From Perkinsus chesapeaki (lineage: Eukaryota; Perkinsozoa; Perkinsida; Perkinsidae), in NCBI GenBank assembly GCA_013115145.1, contig JAAPAO010000318.1, forward strand, positions 3,748 through 40,119: a stretch of DNA of 36,372 nt, given 5' to 3'. Below the pieces are notes generated by a model, which worked only from the letters and a program-made list of their open reading frames with translations, searched no databases and was not told the DNA's origin. Of the stretch, positions 21,788 to 32,559 are shown in pieces; positions within the stretch are counted from its first letter, which is position 1, and each line of letters starts with the position of its first letter. The translations under genes were made by a program, and so were the position numbers.

Positions 21788-23226
21788 TCACTCGTGAAGC
21801 AGCTTGCACGGGGAAAGCTGTGGTTGTAGTGTACTTTCACAAGTCGGGCATGAGCCTCACCTGTCTCTTCCGGAATGCTCCATCGGGCTGAGAGCGCCTT
21901 TGAATGACCATGTATCCATAAGGTAGTTCGCAAACGCCTTTTCATACCTGAATAGGCAGTTCCTAAATACAGCTGGGAGGCATACATGGTGATCGCAGCA
22001 AACATAGTAAACCGGGCAATGGCAGGCACGTTGATATCAAATTCATAGAGGGGTTTGCTATGGCTACTGTATCCACTACGCCTGCTCTATACGGGAGGGT
22101 GACCTGAAATCAAGGCTTGTTAGCAAGTCAATCTTCGTAATCTCGCGGTCTACTTCGACCTCGGCATCAGCTGCCCAGTCCTTAGCTTTCAACTTCAGTG
22201 CAGCGTTTGGTTCATTTGGCTGGCTAATAGATACTGATCCGGTAACAGACGCCGCACCTCGCGTCAGTTCCCCTTGTGAACCTAGTCGTGCATCGTCATC
22301 AATTCATGGTGATATATATGGTACCAAGGTAGGAGCTAACCGTGAGCTCCTGGCCGATCGCAGCGAGCACCTCTGTAGCAAGTACATCACATTTCGCCGA
22401 TGGCAGATCTTCGCTTTCGAGTAGCTCGCTTGCATCCAGACGATCAGCTTCCGACACAGCAACCTGTCAGGAGGAAGCAACCTATCCAGACTACGTTCAA
22501 AGCTACTCCGACTACTGTGTGTATGACGCATTGGCACTCTGCGTCATTGCCAAGACTTTGGTCTTTAATAACCAGTTTCAGCACGGCATCGTCAGCGTCT
22601 TCATCTACATCGTTTGGGTCGGCATCGATTGGCGTTGAATCATAAAGGAGCCGCACGGAGGTGGGAGCTCGGAACACCTGCAGCAGAGATAGCTTACAGT
22701 TACTTTTTCTATGAACTGTCGCACTTGCAGAGCGCTTATTAGAGGTGAAATGTAAAGGGCAAACTCGGCTGGGAACTCTTCGACCGGCAATTCCTGTAGA
22801 CGGCCAAGTCTGTAGCTGAACGTGAAGGCCTGAACGAAGCCTCCGATAACCTACCCCTACCAAACAGAGCTGAAGCAGGCGAGGGGGGATGCCGAGAGAA
22901 CTTAGTCACCTGTAGATCGTAAGCTCGGCAAAGTCTAGCCGGAAAGTAACAACCAGCAGCAACCGTCTTGGACTGAGACTCTGCAAGTGTGATATCGTTT
23001 GTGGTAAAGACAATTCTCTACCGGTGCTCATATAGAGACCAGCTTCCTCATCATTATCCGCTCTTATATACACAACTATATTTCCATCTCCTGTTGGGTT
23101 ATCCTTTCCCGCGACAGCTCTCAGTGATTGTAGCAGCAATAACAAGTTATCAGTATTTTCCAGTTGAATATTGAGTCTATGATAGCACCCACCAGGTCTG
23201 TCCAGACCTGGTGCGTCAGATGCCAT
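21788..23226 (-). CDS. RAD1-like subunit of the 9-1-1 checkpoint clamp (3' end unresolved)
   Basis: RAD1 forms the RAD9-RAD1-HUS1 sliding clamp that signals DNA damage in the nucleus. Phase-consistent exons are 23226-23022, 22980-22910, 22829-22704, 22677-22516, 22463-22325 and 22281-22104. The fold pattern agrees with RAD1: an opening strand and helix (YHRLNIQLENTDNLLLLLQS), then VYIRADNDEEAGLYMSTE, a FTFSY strand, and FALYISPLISALQVRQF. TSVRLLYDS, LKLVIKDQSL and an acidic AKDWAADAEVEVDRE strand follow. The match is by pattern, not by long identities, so another PCNA-fold clamp protein is possible. The 3' end is doubtful. Either the frame stops at 22076-22078, or exons 22066-21948 and further pieces extend it to about 21788. 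The open frame 21646-22029 overlaps this. The 5' coding region contains an 11-bp palindrome. Confidence 0.5.
23190..23213. repeat. Perfect inverted repeat, 11-bp arms, 2-nt spacer, in coding sequence
   Basis: CACCAGGTCTG, TC, CAGACCTGGTG within the first 40 nt of the RAD1-like coding region. In the mRNA it could form a strong hairpin just after the start codon. Confidence 0.95.
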
Positions 23227-23357
23227 TGAATCGGCAACTGAGTGCGGCGGCGGCGGCGCCGTGATTTCGCTCGTTCTCTTTCCACCTTCGTCCACTACTA
23301 ACAGCTCAACAAACTGTAAATGGAAACCATAAGTCGCAAGCTTCAGCAATTTGCCAT

Positions 23358-24363
23358 TTATAGGGCTTTCTCGGCTACGTAAAGCTGAACCACTCCTTGG
23401 GCGAAATGCTCAACCTCGATGACCTTCAAACCATTAGCGTTCATCAAAGCGCTGAACTCCTCGGGGGAAGGGAATTCGAAGATCGACTTCTCCAGGTAAC
23501 GATACCTACACAGTGGAATCTAACACTCAGCATCCATCTACTCGAACGCCTACTCGTCCATATTGCCCGATACCGCTCCGCCAAGGATTGGCACAACATA
23601 TCGGACGAAGTATTTGGCAACTGGCGCAAGGATTGTCCCCTTCGGCGCGGTGAACTCCAGTATGCCAACTCGGCTGCTGGGACTCGATACCAAGACTCGG
23701 CTCATTTCACGAAGGGCTCTGATGGACAGGAGAGATGGGCACACGCTGGTGGGAGATGGTTTACTTCGCTCTGTCGGGCACGTTACGAATGCCAAAGGAC
23801 ATGGTGATCTTATCGATCGAAGCATCGGGAACTGTTGTCAGATTCTGAGCATCGCCAACTTCCAACGCCACACGGTCCTGCAGATTCTCAGATGCGACCT
23901 TCTCCTGGCCAATGCCGACCATGCCTGACAGACAATCAACTCCAGTACAGCCGACTGGACCAAACTTACCAACGCTGGGGTCTATCCCTCTGACATGAGT
24001 CAGATTGCCGACCTTCGCAGCCATTATGGCAACATCACCAGTACCAGTGGCGAGATCAAGCAGACGATCGGTTTCCTTGAGGTCCAAAGATTCGAGCATG
24101 CTCCTACGCCAGCTCTGGTCAAGTCCCAATGACATCGCTCTGACATAGAAAAGTTGCAAACCCGAATGAGTGGTGGTAGGCTACCTGTTCCCCATATCGT
24201 AATACTTGGCGATGCGATCGAACATCTTGCCGGATCCAAAGGGCTCAGCCTGATGGTTGGTTCTGTCGAAAGACTTGTCCAGAACAACATTAAGCAGGAC
24301 CAATGCGAGAGGAACGAGAAGCGCCAGAATCCAGCAGACTCGAAGGCAAGAGAAGCTTGACAT
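23358..24363 (-). CDS. COQ5: COQ5 / UbiE C-methyltransferase of quinone biosynthesis
   Basis: COQ5 C-methylates the benzoquinol ring in ubiquinone synthesis; UbiE/MenG homologues do the same for menaquinone. Exons 24363-24185, 24139-23970, 23924-23765, 23718-23554 and 23505-23358 give 273 aa. SAM motif I reads LLDLATGTGDVA (about residue 85). It is followed by RGIDPSVGMVGIGQEK, LEVGDAQNL, the UbiE signature MSFGIRNVPDRAKALREMSR, GILEFTAPKGTILAPVAKYF, YLEKSIFEFPSPEEF, and a terminal GVVQLYVAEKAL. The N-terminus is unusual: residues about 6-27 are a hydrophobic segment (LRVCWILALLVPLALVLLNV), not a mitochondrial presequence. Its stop codon is about 130 nt from the start of the next minus-strand gene. 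Confidence 0.95.
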
Positions 24364-24984
24364 TGTACTGGAAGGAGAAACCTAGAGGCGAGCGAAAACA
24401 GTAAAAATGTGGTGGTTTATTGGACTCCCAGAAGGGATCAAAAAGCAAGTTGGTGAAGTCTCTTCCCCAACACAAAGCAGCTCCAATATGAAACTTATAT
24501 AAAGCTACTCAAACATGCGTTGAAAATGAGTATTAAAAAATCATCCACTCAACAACTGGATCATGGGTCCCTCTCATAGAGGTTTAAGTTATACCTGAAA
24601 GATCTGCCCATAATGCACCCTCATCTCGACGCTTACGCTGTCGGGTGCCTCTCTATATGAGCTCGCAGTTCATCGTATCTGATCAAGACACTTCTGGCCC
24701 ATAAGGGCCGAGTTTGTGGAAAAACTCAGAGGAAAATTCCGGAAATTCCCAAAATTTAGCGCCTTTCCTTTGGCCAAGGTGACATAGGCGGTTGAATATC
24801 ACACCTGTGAATGTATTCTACCAAGGACGGGATATGTTCCTAATGCAGAGTAGGAGTATTGAGGGATAAGATATCTTCCTGAAAGGAAGAATCGACAACA
24901 ATTCTGCTGGTAACGTTGTTCTCCCGGCATGATGATGAATTTAACGACAACCGCCCACCGCCCACCGCCGCCGGCGCCGCCGTC
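24364..24984. other. Intergenic; GC-rich CCG/CCCACC run at one edge
   Basis: No gene recognised. 24951-24984 is a GC-rich run of CCGCCCA and GCCGCC units directly after the BCKDHA stop. GGAAAATTCCGGAAATTCC-like A/T-rich palindromic sequence near 24730 resembles the inverted repeat in the TIM44 intron only loosely. Confidence 0.5.
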
Positions 24985-26712
24985 CTACTGTTCCTGCAAG
25001 TGCCATGGAATCTCATCATAGACATCATTGAACATATCGATTATGGGGGCACGCTTTTGCTTAGCAGAGATCTGCATGCAAGGACAATCCAGTAGACCAT
25101 TCATTACAACTCCTTACCTTCAAACATTCCAGAACTTCAGTACGATACTTTTTACCAAGTTTGACGCAGTCCTCCTCAGTAGTGAGACCGAGTTTGATGA
25201 GGAGATTCCGGAACCTACCACCATTGCCACCCGCGTCACGTCACGTCACAACGCACCGGCTTATCGGATCCGTGCCATCCGACACCCAGCTCTTAACCTC
25301 GGCATCGGGGCGGTATCTAAGCCGTCCAATTCGAAGCCCCGAGGGACACCCTACCGAGAGGCATCATCTGAAGTGGAATGGTGCCCTCGACGATACGTCA
25401 TCAACTCCAATAAAATAGGTCCTTCTCCACCTGACCGAGGGCTAGACCGTTTGCCTTGGACACCTCACCAACGGTCATCTCCCGGGCCTTTCTGACAGCC
25501 TCGTAAACAGCAATAACATCATTACCATCGACCCGTAGACTCGGCACACCATAAGCCACACCGCGGATGGCGATACCGTCCCCGGCGTACTGCTCGGAGA
25601 CCGGGGTGCCTGCGAGATGGGGAGTTTGATACCCTACGGGGACTGATGGGCCCACTTATAGCATAGCCGTTATTTCGACATATGAAAATGGTTTGAGTCT
25701 TCATCACACTGGCAAAGTTGAGAGCTGTCGCAAAGTCGCCCTCGGATGCGGCTCCATCACCAAAGAAGGTTACCGCGCAGCGATCGGCCTCACTGAGATC
25801 ACCGACTGAGAGCCTTCTTGACTTGATGACCCTACTCCAGTTTGAAACTATATCCTGCTCCAGCGGCGTGGGGGATATTAGTCCCCAAAGGAGAGGAGAT
25901 CGCCTGGATGTTACCCTACAACGGACAAGGTAGGATAATCGACGATGACCTTCGACCACCACCTCAGGAAAGCAATAATGAACAGGCATCTGACGGCCCT
26001 TGCCCTGATCGAACTGCGTGCTCATGCATTGATCTGTTACCTGCCATACCAGCTATCTGCCATCAGTGTAAAGGGGGGCACCTGTTGTGTGGTAAATCCG
26101 CGGTACAGGAAGACTCCAAGCTCTCTATACTGGGGCCATATCATATCCTGGAATTTCAATGCAGCTGCTACACCTACGAAAGCTCTACGCCGGTCCAGGA
26201 TGGGCGGCAAAAGGCTACCGAGCTGAGTGGCCTCCTCGCCATGATTGGTCATATAAAAGGATATCCTCCCTTGCCGTTGGACATCATACAGCACTTGATC
26301 ATAGGAATTAACCTAGCGGCTGTCTCATACCGCTCTTTCCTCTAATTCCACCACCATCTTACACGCATCATCGTGTCCAGTATCCGCATTGCCTCATCGT
26401 TGCTAAACGGCATGCCGTTGTCCCCGAGCAGCTTACTCTGCTCATCCAGCCGACGAAAAACAGGGAAAGGCTCAACATGCGCCACGAAATTAGGATCGCT
26501 GCTCCACTGTAACATACAACAGCAGCATTCCCTTTACCCCATCTCCAGCCACTCACCTCAGTGGTCCTAGTGCCGGCAAAAAGTGGCTCGCCTCGACTAA
26601 CTCTACCAAGTGACTGCGTCATCGCTTCCATACCATCCGATACTGCAGTAGACAAAGGCCGAGCCCCAAGGGGCAGGAAGAGACGTCTGCTGACGTACTG
26701 TCGGCTAAGCAT
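24985..26712 (-). CDS. BCKDHA: Branched-chain 2-oxoacid dehydrogenase E1 alpha subunit
   Basis: This is the thiamine-diphosphate decarboxylase subunit of the mitochondrial branched-chain keto-acid complex. In alveolates that lack mitochondrial PDH it can also take pyruvate. Twelve exons (26712-26557, 26506-26363, 26312-26219, 26173-26082, 26040-25963, 25915-25836, 25792-25656, 25609-25469, 25430-25355, 25316-25257, 25214-25118, 25071-24985) give 413 aa. The leader is basic and Ser-rich ([20 protein letters not shown]), fitting mitochondrial import. Landmarks: [63 protein letters not shown], the ThDP motif [11 protein letters not shown] to [34 protein letters not shown], and the phosphorylation-loop region [18 protein letters not shown]. 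The C-terminus is complete. Confidence 0.96.
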
Positions 26713-26841
26713 ATCAACCTGCGACTTTCCGGGTCAAGCTGTAATCTACAGCAAAATCTTGCAATCTTGCCCTCACTCGAAGTTTCTCAACGCTTATGCA
26801 CGCGTTGTTATTTCAACCACTTGTAGTTTTTATACCGGTAC
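26713..26841. promoter_or_regulatory. 129-bp divergent promoter region
   Basis: This gap separates the start codons of BCKDHA (minus) and the four-TM gene (plus), so both core promoters and 5' UTRs must lie here or overlap the genes. No TATA box is obvious. It is defined by gene positions alone. Confidence 0.55.
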
Positions 26842-27537
26842 ATGGGATTCTGCCGTGATACATCTTTCCTCTGTTGCCTACCAGCTCGCTGGGGCACCTT
26901 CATCACCACCGTCGTTGAGCTAATCCTCTGCGTCGGTCTGGCCATTATTCCCAACATTGTTTTCGACTCTGCTTTCGACGTGAAGTGTGACGAGTACGTC
27001 CTCAGCGACAAGCAAGTGGCCCAGTTAACGGATGACTTCAGGGAGCAGCTTAAAAGCAGGATATCTTACTCCACTATAGAGCAAGCACATATAGCTTATT
27101 ACGTCATGGTAGCCTTCATAGGTTTGGGGGCTCTAATAGGCCTCATTGGTCTGGCATGCCGCAGCTCCTTTATGGTTAAAACCTATGCTGCCTTCGACGG
27201 CCTCAGCATCATCGCCATAATAGCACTCGCCTGTGTTTACATCTACCCTAATATATCAGCTGTTGCCACCTCGGCTGACTACATATACTACAAGGATCTT
27301 CCAGAGATGACCGGTCGCCCCAGTGAGGATCTCGGCATCTCAGTAAGGACCGTCTCATGGATAGCTGTCACCATCTTCCTCGTCGTGCTATCCGTTATTC
27401 GTATCTGGTTCGTATCAGTTGCATCTGACTCTGCCAAAGAGATCCAAGAGAACAACAAGAGCTTCGCTGAGTACAGTCAGCCGTTGCTTGTCGGTGGCGG
27501 AGCCCACAATGGTAACGGCAGAGTTGTCGTGGTGTAA
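26842..27537 (+). CDS. Four-TM membrane protein, unknown function
   Basis: The 231-aa frame is a single exon. Hydrophobic segments fall at about 18-40 (FITTVVELILCVGLAIIPNI), 86-106 (YYVMVAFIGLGALIGLIGLA), 113-135 (AAFDGLSIIAIIALACVYIY) and 172-192 (WIAVTIFLVVLSVIRIWFV). A Cys-rich start (CRDTSFLCCLPARWG) could be lipidated. The loop between TM1 and TM2 is charged and about 45 residues long. The tail is hydrophilic. The layout resembles tetraspanin- or LAPTM-like proteins but no signature such as CCG is present. No family assigned. Confidence 0.8.
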   Translation: MGFCRDTSFLCCLPARWGTFITTVVELILCVGLAIIPNIVFDSAFDVKCDEYVLSDKQVAQLTDDFREQLKSRISYSTIEQAHIAYYVMVAFIGLGALIGLIGLACRSSFMVKTYAAFDGLSIIAIIALACVYIYPNISAVATSADYIYYKDLPEMTGRPSEDLGISVRTVSWIAVTIFLVVLSVIRIWFVSVASDSAKEIQENNKSFAEYSQPLLVGGGAHNGNGRVVVV

Positions 27538-29265
27538 TAGCCTTATAATGAGGAGTATCATTTCAGTTAGTAGTGCGAATCGTTTCTAGAAGGATTCTCG
27601 TATTCATTCAGTCTTGTGTTTCAGTAGGGCGGCGATTCATCGCCATCAAACCAAAAGTTACAGCCTAACACAACCCAGTTGTGACAACTGATACATGCCT
27701 CACTTGAATCACCACTGGCTAACGGATCTGCGTGTGTAATTGCCCATATGGTATCTCATGGGTCTATCAAAGACGCTTTGTCTCTCTTGCCTGACGTGCG
27801 TCGGGCAACGGGAAAAGGAATTCCTCGGGAGGCAGACCAACGATTAGCACTTAGTTGAAGTACGTTACTTTTCGCAGAGCGATCCGCAATATGGGCTTTG
27901 ACTTTGGAAACCCGACGACCAGCGCCAATCCTGCATTACGGGGACCCACTATGCACGATGGGACTCACTGCCGACTGGCAGTTGGTAACAGTCGTCGACT
28001 CTTGCGACACGCAACAGCTGAGACAGTACATAAGATACCGAGAAGGTCACCTTAGCCAAGGGCCATCATTCTGCTGCTCAGTGCTTGGCACTCAATATCG
28101 CTTATCAAAGCAACACCTTGTCCTACGATGAAACTAGGCACAATTGCGCTCTTTTAGCCTTCAACGAACATATCAGGCTGGCATTGTAAGCTTCATCTCT
28201 GTATTAGCCACGGATCATTCTTGAAGCTACACTCTCTTGAAGCCCTTGTTCCCCCAGTTGTGTGAAACTTAAATTGTAGATTTTGCACAACTGTCCTAGT
28301 TAAACTCGGCAGCATCGTCCTCCATGATTTTCAAAGGGGCCGCGAGTACGACAAGCAAAGTGTTCTATAAGATTTGCTCAAACGAGGTTACGTCCTTTGA
28401 AGCAATAGCTTTCCTTTCGATGCATCCATACAGTTGCACTCATCTCATTGTGTCTAGTTAATTGAGTTGACAGCAGAGAGCATGGGATCACGGCCAAGCA
28501 CGGACGAATGGTTCAGACACAAGCGCCATACTTCCAACTGTGAGTTGGAGGCTTAATTGGCTCAGTATGTATATCAGGGTTATATGAGACGCACATGCTC
28601 GGGGCATGACTCATGCGCCATGAGTAGCCTCTCACTGGGAATGTTGGCACACATAAGGATATTATCGGAGCTAAACGTGACGGAGGCAATGTATACAGGA
28701 GTGTCATTTGTCGTCGTGCATCGTCTCGGTACCAGTTGGTGAACTGTGAAGGAGAACACGACAAGGAAGCTTGAGCCAGACCAACCAATGCTACAACCCT
28801 GGGACTATATCTATAAGCGCACTACTGCACTTAACTGCCGCACGCATGCACAGCCTCTCTGCGCCACCAGCCGCTATCGATATTGGGCTCTGAGCTATAA
28901 ACTTCATAGTAGGAAGGGTATGACGGAGTCTTCGCCGCGAAGGTTTAATCCATCACACAACCCCTCAGCATATAGTAATGACCTTCAGAGCATAACAAGT
29001 CATGGGGAATTAGTAGTAGCAAGATAGTAACCAATCTGGAATCCAGCTTCTGGACCCACAACAACCGGCTGCCACGTTGTACATGCGTGCACAACTTTCT
29101 CGGCCCCCTTGTTATCACACAGCGTAGGTCTGCATTGAACTAGAAGCAGCCGCTTGACGGGAAGCATACGGGATAGGCTCGATCTATCTGATAGAGCGTC
29201 GCATGATTAATATAATACACCAGCCATTGGAACTCATCGTCGCATAGTTCACAGTTCTTACAACC
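27538..29265. other. Gene-poor region, no supported gene
   Basis: Only short, mutually overlapping open frames occur (27855-28131, 28513-28788, 28746-29027), with no motifs or splice support. Small perfect inverted repeats occur, for example TCCAACT/AGTTGGA near 28540 and ACTCATG/CATGAGT near 28610. Confidence 0.5.
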
Positions 29266-29442
29266 ATGTTCGCCATCATCCGCAGCGTATCTCTATTATG
29301 TTTGCTCTTTGTTGACTACTCAAAGGCCTCCCCAGTGGTATGCCATTCTGGAGCTTGCTCGAATGGAGTATGTCAGGTAGATGACTTCAACTCTGTTGGC
29401 TATTGTTACAACTCTATGGCTACTAAATGCACCTGTGACTGA
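29266..29442 (+). CDS. Small secreted Cys-rich peptide (58 aa)
   Basis: The signal peptide (MFAIIRSVSLLCLLFVDY to about SKA) is followed by a 38-residue mature part with six Cys: C-HSGA-C-SNGV-C-QVDDFNSVGY-C-x7-C-T-C-D. The CHSGAC-x3-C-x-x-DD-x(5)-G-x-C-x-C-T-C layout recurs in a second intact gene at 34203 and in two remnants, which supports it as a real gene family. The compact disulphide layout suggests an extracellular effector, inhibitor or antimicrobial-type peptide; this is inference and no homologue is recognised. Confidence 0.72.
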   Translation: MFAIIRSVSLLCLLFVDYSKASPVVCHSGACSNGVCQVDDFNSVGYCYNSMATKCTCD

Positions 29443-29553
29443 AAACCAGCGACTCCTCGGTCCATCTTGGTAGAATTGTGTCTCCCCACAATAAGGGTTT
29501 TGTATCCCGTGAATCATTGGCCTCGCGTACCCGGAGAAAGTGCTATCGGTAAA

Positions 29554-29572
29554 TAGTATTTACTAAATACTA
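29554..29572. repeat. Perfect inverted repeat, 9-bp arms, 1-nt spacer
   Basis: TAGTATTTA, C, TAAATACTA, about 110 bp after the small secreted peptide gene. Confidence 0.9.
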
Positions 29573-29838
29573 GATTACCAAATTTTTCTTGACAACCACA
29601 ATACCTTAACATTGTCTCTGTATTAAACTTGTGTTGTGTTCTTACTCAATTTGTGCGTGTGGGTCCCCGGTCATCACGCGAGGGTCGGCCTAAGTGGCGA
29701 GCAGTGCCAAGGACTATAGAGCGGATCTCAACGCATATCAAGGACTCGCATAATAGCGTTGGTGATACTGGGACGACTTCTCCAGCACGTAACAACACCC
29801 ACATTTCGAGAATCTCGTGCGCTATCTTTCTCGGGTAA

Positions 29839-30465
29839 CTATACGCGCAGTTGTTGGGTGCTACCCAGTGGGTAGGTTCATCAGTGCCAAATCGGTCAGC
29901 CTTACCAGAATGTGTCAGGTTACGTGGACTAGATTCATTCGGCGTTCGTTACGCAGCATATCTCCGCCCGTACATGAAAGCCGGCAGTCATACTTCAGAC
30001 TCTGAAGTTCAGAGTAGTTTATAGCGTTTTTAGATTATAGTAAGTCATGCCGATCATAGGCTTGAGTTATTGCGGCGACGTTACTATTAAGCAACAGAAA
30101 GGAAGTCTCTGGTAAGAGTCGGCGCAGCTCCTACTGGGAACCTCCTGGCGCCTTTTGGGCCCCCCGCCCACAGCGAAAGCCTTTCGCCGAAAGGCCCGGT
30201 ACCCCGAGTATGTTGACCGGGGCTAACACGCTCCAACACGAAACGGCTGCTACCATCGAGTGGCAGCCACCCTCAAGATTCCCAGCCTCTCCAATCTTTA
30301 TCGTTATACATTTAGGTCACTCTACATCGCTCTGCGGTGGCGAAATGGTCTCTGCTTCTGCGGAACACCAACGTGGTGGGCACTGCGGCACAAATCTTGA
30401 TAGCGAGTCTCTGGTCTTGATAATCAAGACCAGGGATTCGCATCAATTTTTACCGGCCCGATCGT
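29839..30465 (+). repeat. Diverged duplicated block, copy A
   Basis: Ordered matches to copy B (32560-33686) include CTATACGCGCAG, GGACTA-ATTCATTCG, CATAGGCTTGA-TTATTGCGG, CAACAGAAAG and the closing ACCAGGGATT...TTACCGGCCCG. Short conceptual pieces match too (IGLSYCGDVTIKQQKGS against IGLNYCGEVSSGQQKEI). Frames are broken, so if coding it is a pseudogene. Confidence 0.6.
30411..30433. repeat. Perfect inverted repeat, 11-bp arms, 1-nt spacer
   Basis: CTGGTCTTGAT, A, ATCAAGACCAG inside copy A. The corresponding part of copy B does not preserve it. Confidence 0.93.
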
Positions 30466-31094
30466 GACATAAAGGGTATTTACAATATATCCCTCTATAA
30501 ACTTTTATCAAACCTGATTAATGGAGCCCCTGTTATAAAAGCTCTAACTAAGAAGATTGCAAAACGCATAGCTATCGTAGTCTGCTCCAAATTGAAGGGC
30601 GGCACTGAGAACACGAAGGCGACTTCGTCCAGATCGATTGCGTAAAATGCGCACAAAGTATCTTTTACAGAATGAAAACGTCCTGGAGTACACAGTTTAT
30701 ACATGCCTCGTAGCCTGGACAAATCGTCAACTGGATACTCCAAACATGGGCCTAGCTTTATTATCAGTCTGTACCACAGACTCTGTGTCACAGAGGCCGC
30801 GTGCTACTGTCGGATGCTGCATGTCCGTTGACATCAGGCTTGGCCGATTGTCACAAGCGGATCCTAGTCGTCAGTGCTTCCAGGCACTGCTACCATCGAG
30901 CTGAGATAGTCATATGAACGGTTTACGGTAAACCGAAGCAAAGGCAATCGAAGCAATTCTTTGCTCTGAGAGAAATATGAGCATGCGTGCTAAGCCTCTC
31001 CCGCTTGTTGAGGAGCGTTTAGTGAGCCGCTTAACAGTCGACTCGCAGTCCACTGCTTTTATCTTCGTTTCGCGGAGAATATGAGATTAGACTT

Positions 31095-31117
31095 TACTCA
31101 ATAGCCGCTATTGAGTA
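31095..31117. repeat. Perfect inverted repeat, 10-bp arms, 3-nt spacer
   Basis: TACTCAATAG, CCG, CTATTGAGTA, about 75 bp upstream of the secreted 164-aa gene. Confidence 0.92.
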
Positions 31118-31192
31118 GCGCCATTTTCCACAAGGTTGCTAACTTGGCTGATTGGCTACTGATTTCAGGTTCACTCTCCCGTTTGGCCCTTA

Positions 31193-31687
31193 ATGATATT
31201 GCGCTGCGCCTATATCTTTATTATCACCTGTAATGCGCTCCAGATGATGGCTCAGATAAGTATCCCTCCTTCTGGCAAGTACTGCGGCTCCTTCGAGATT
31301 CGAAGTCGAATCTCGAAAAAGTTTGATGGAATCCGCTTACAGCTGAGTGTCTATTTTCATGGGTTAACCAGTACCGTAGACATTTATGGATTGCTCTCGG
31401 CCAAGAGTCGCACACCAAAGCCTGTTGTTGAGGTAGGCGTTCCCTACCATTTCGATTCGGCGACTGGAAGGATCACATTTCCCGATCATGCTAAGATCCG
31501 GGAATTCATCAACGATCTGGTACACTCTATCTATGGTGGACTTCTCGATACCGGATACCGAGCTGTCCCTAACAATCTACGAGCCTCCTCTCAGCGTGGC
31601 CTCCTTGACGACCTCTTTTACGATGGTACTGCCTTATATTTACAAGGCTTACGAGGCTATAATCTGACCGAAGCTCAGTGTGCTTGA
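31193..31687 (+). CDS. Secreted protein of unknown family (164 aa)
   Basis: The frame is a single exon with a signal peptide (MILRCAYIFIITCNALQMMA, cleavage near residue 20). The mature part is mostly beta-like (IRLQLSVYFHGLTSTVDIYG, VVEVGVPYHFDSATGRITFP) followed by a helical half (HAKIREFINDLVHSIYGGLL). Only two Cys remain in the mature chain. The opening PPSGKYCG and the GLNYCGEV-like remnants in the duplicated blocks hint at a wider family, but the resemblance is short. It contains a 12-bp palindrome. Function unknown; secretion is inferred. Confidence 0.75.
   Translation: MILRCAYIFIITCNALQMMAQISIPPSGKYCGSFEIRSRISKKFDGIRLQLSVYFHGLTSTVDIYGLLSAKSRTPKPVVEVGVPYHFDSATGRITFPDHAKIREFINDLVHSIYGGLLDTGYRAVPNNLRASSQRGLLDDLFYDGTALYLQGLRGYNLTEAQCA
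31292..31317. repeat. Perfect inverted repeat, 12-bp arms, 2-nt spacer, in coding sequence
   Basis: TTCGAGATTCGA, AG, TCGAATCTCGAA within the secreted 164-aa gene, encoding part of FEIRSRISKK. Confidence 0.95.
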
Positions 31688-32361
31688 TCGAATCAACCTT
31701 ATTCGCTCGTTGCTGCTTTCTCACATATGATACAAAGAGAGAATAGAATAAGATTGCCATCTCGTTCGCCGCGCACTGGTTCCATAGTGGTCATTTCTAC
31801 ATATATGATATTTGTTGCGTTGACTGGAAGTAGTGGGTCACCGGCCGGATAGGAGTCCTTGTTTCTCCAGGAAATTGATGTGAGCGGGTCAAAATTTTAG
31901 ACTCCAAAAAGGTCATGTTGTGTGACCCACGCAGCACTTCGCGTCCTATTCGACGTCACCGTGGGTTATTGGCATCATACCTACTGAGCCTATTAAACTT
32001 CGTTACTCACAATCGAAAGTAATGCGCTTGTCTCTGAACCACTCGTCCATACTTATCAAGTATTACTTGGCCGTGTGTGCGTCTGAGTGCAAATGTGCGC
32101 ATGCGATTGGCTCACTCGGTTACCCCAAAGTTCGCTGACAGAACCCGCGCACTCCGGAGAAGAGGACGCCGGCGGAGCGCGCCCACACCGTGCGTGCAAG
32201 GAATCTCAAACGGTCTACGGTAGACCCCACAAAGGGGTTGAGTTTCATGTAGAACATTGTTGTAGGAAATTTTCCTAAGGAAAATCTTATCCGAGGCCAA
32301 TTTACAACAAGCGTTAAGAGTCCGTTGTATTGCCCTATAGCTGAGACGTACGTCCAACAGG

Positions 32362-32430
32362 GCATGGAGTACGTCTGATGGAAGACATCAACTCTGCGGG
32401 CTATTGTTTCTATCGTGGCATTGAACGGTT
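32362..32430 (+). pseudogene. Decayed small secreted Cys-peptide gene
   Basis: GCATGGAGTACGTC and then ATGGAAGACATCAACTCTG-CGGGCTATTGT parallel the intact gene at 29266 (NGVCQVDDFNSVGYC). A frameshift separates the two pieces. The signal peptide is not found upstream and the last Cys residues are lost. Confidence 0.6.
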
Positions 32431-32559
32431 ATGATAGACTTGCATAACGACTCTGGCGATACTAGCACGAATTACTCGGAACGTACCATTGGTACGGCTG
32501 CTGTTGCGGCAGCAACAGCCATTTTCCACCAGAAGTTCTGGTCCAGAACGATTCCCGGG

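Noticed and set aside
21646-22029. 127-codon minus frame starting with a signal-peptide-like stretch
   Set aside because: It overlaps the putative last exons of the RAD1-like gene and can be read as part of them; as an independent gene it lacks support.
27855-29027. Several 60-93 codon frames
   Set aside because: They overlap each other on both strands, with no motifs, splice logic or codon bias visible.
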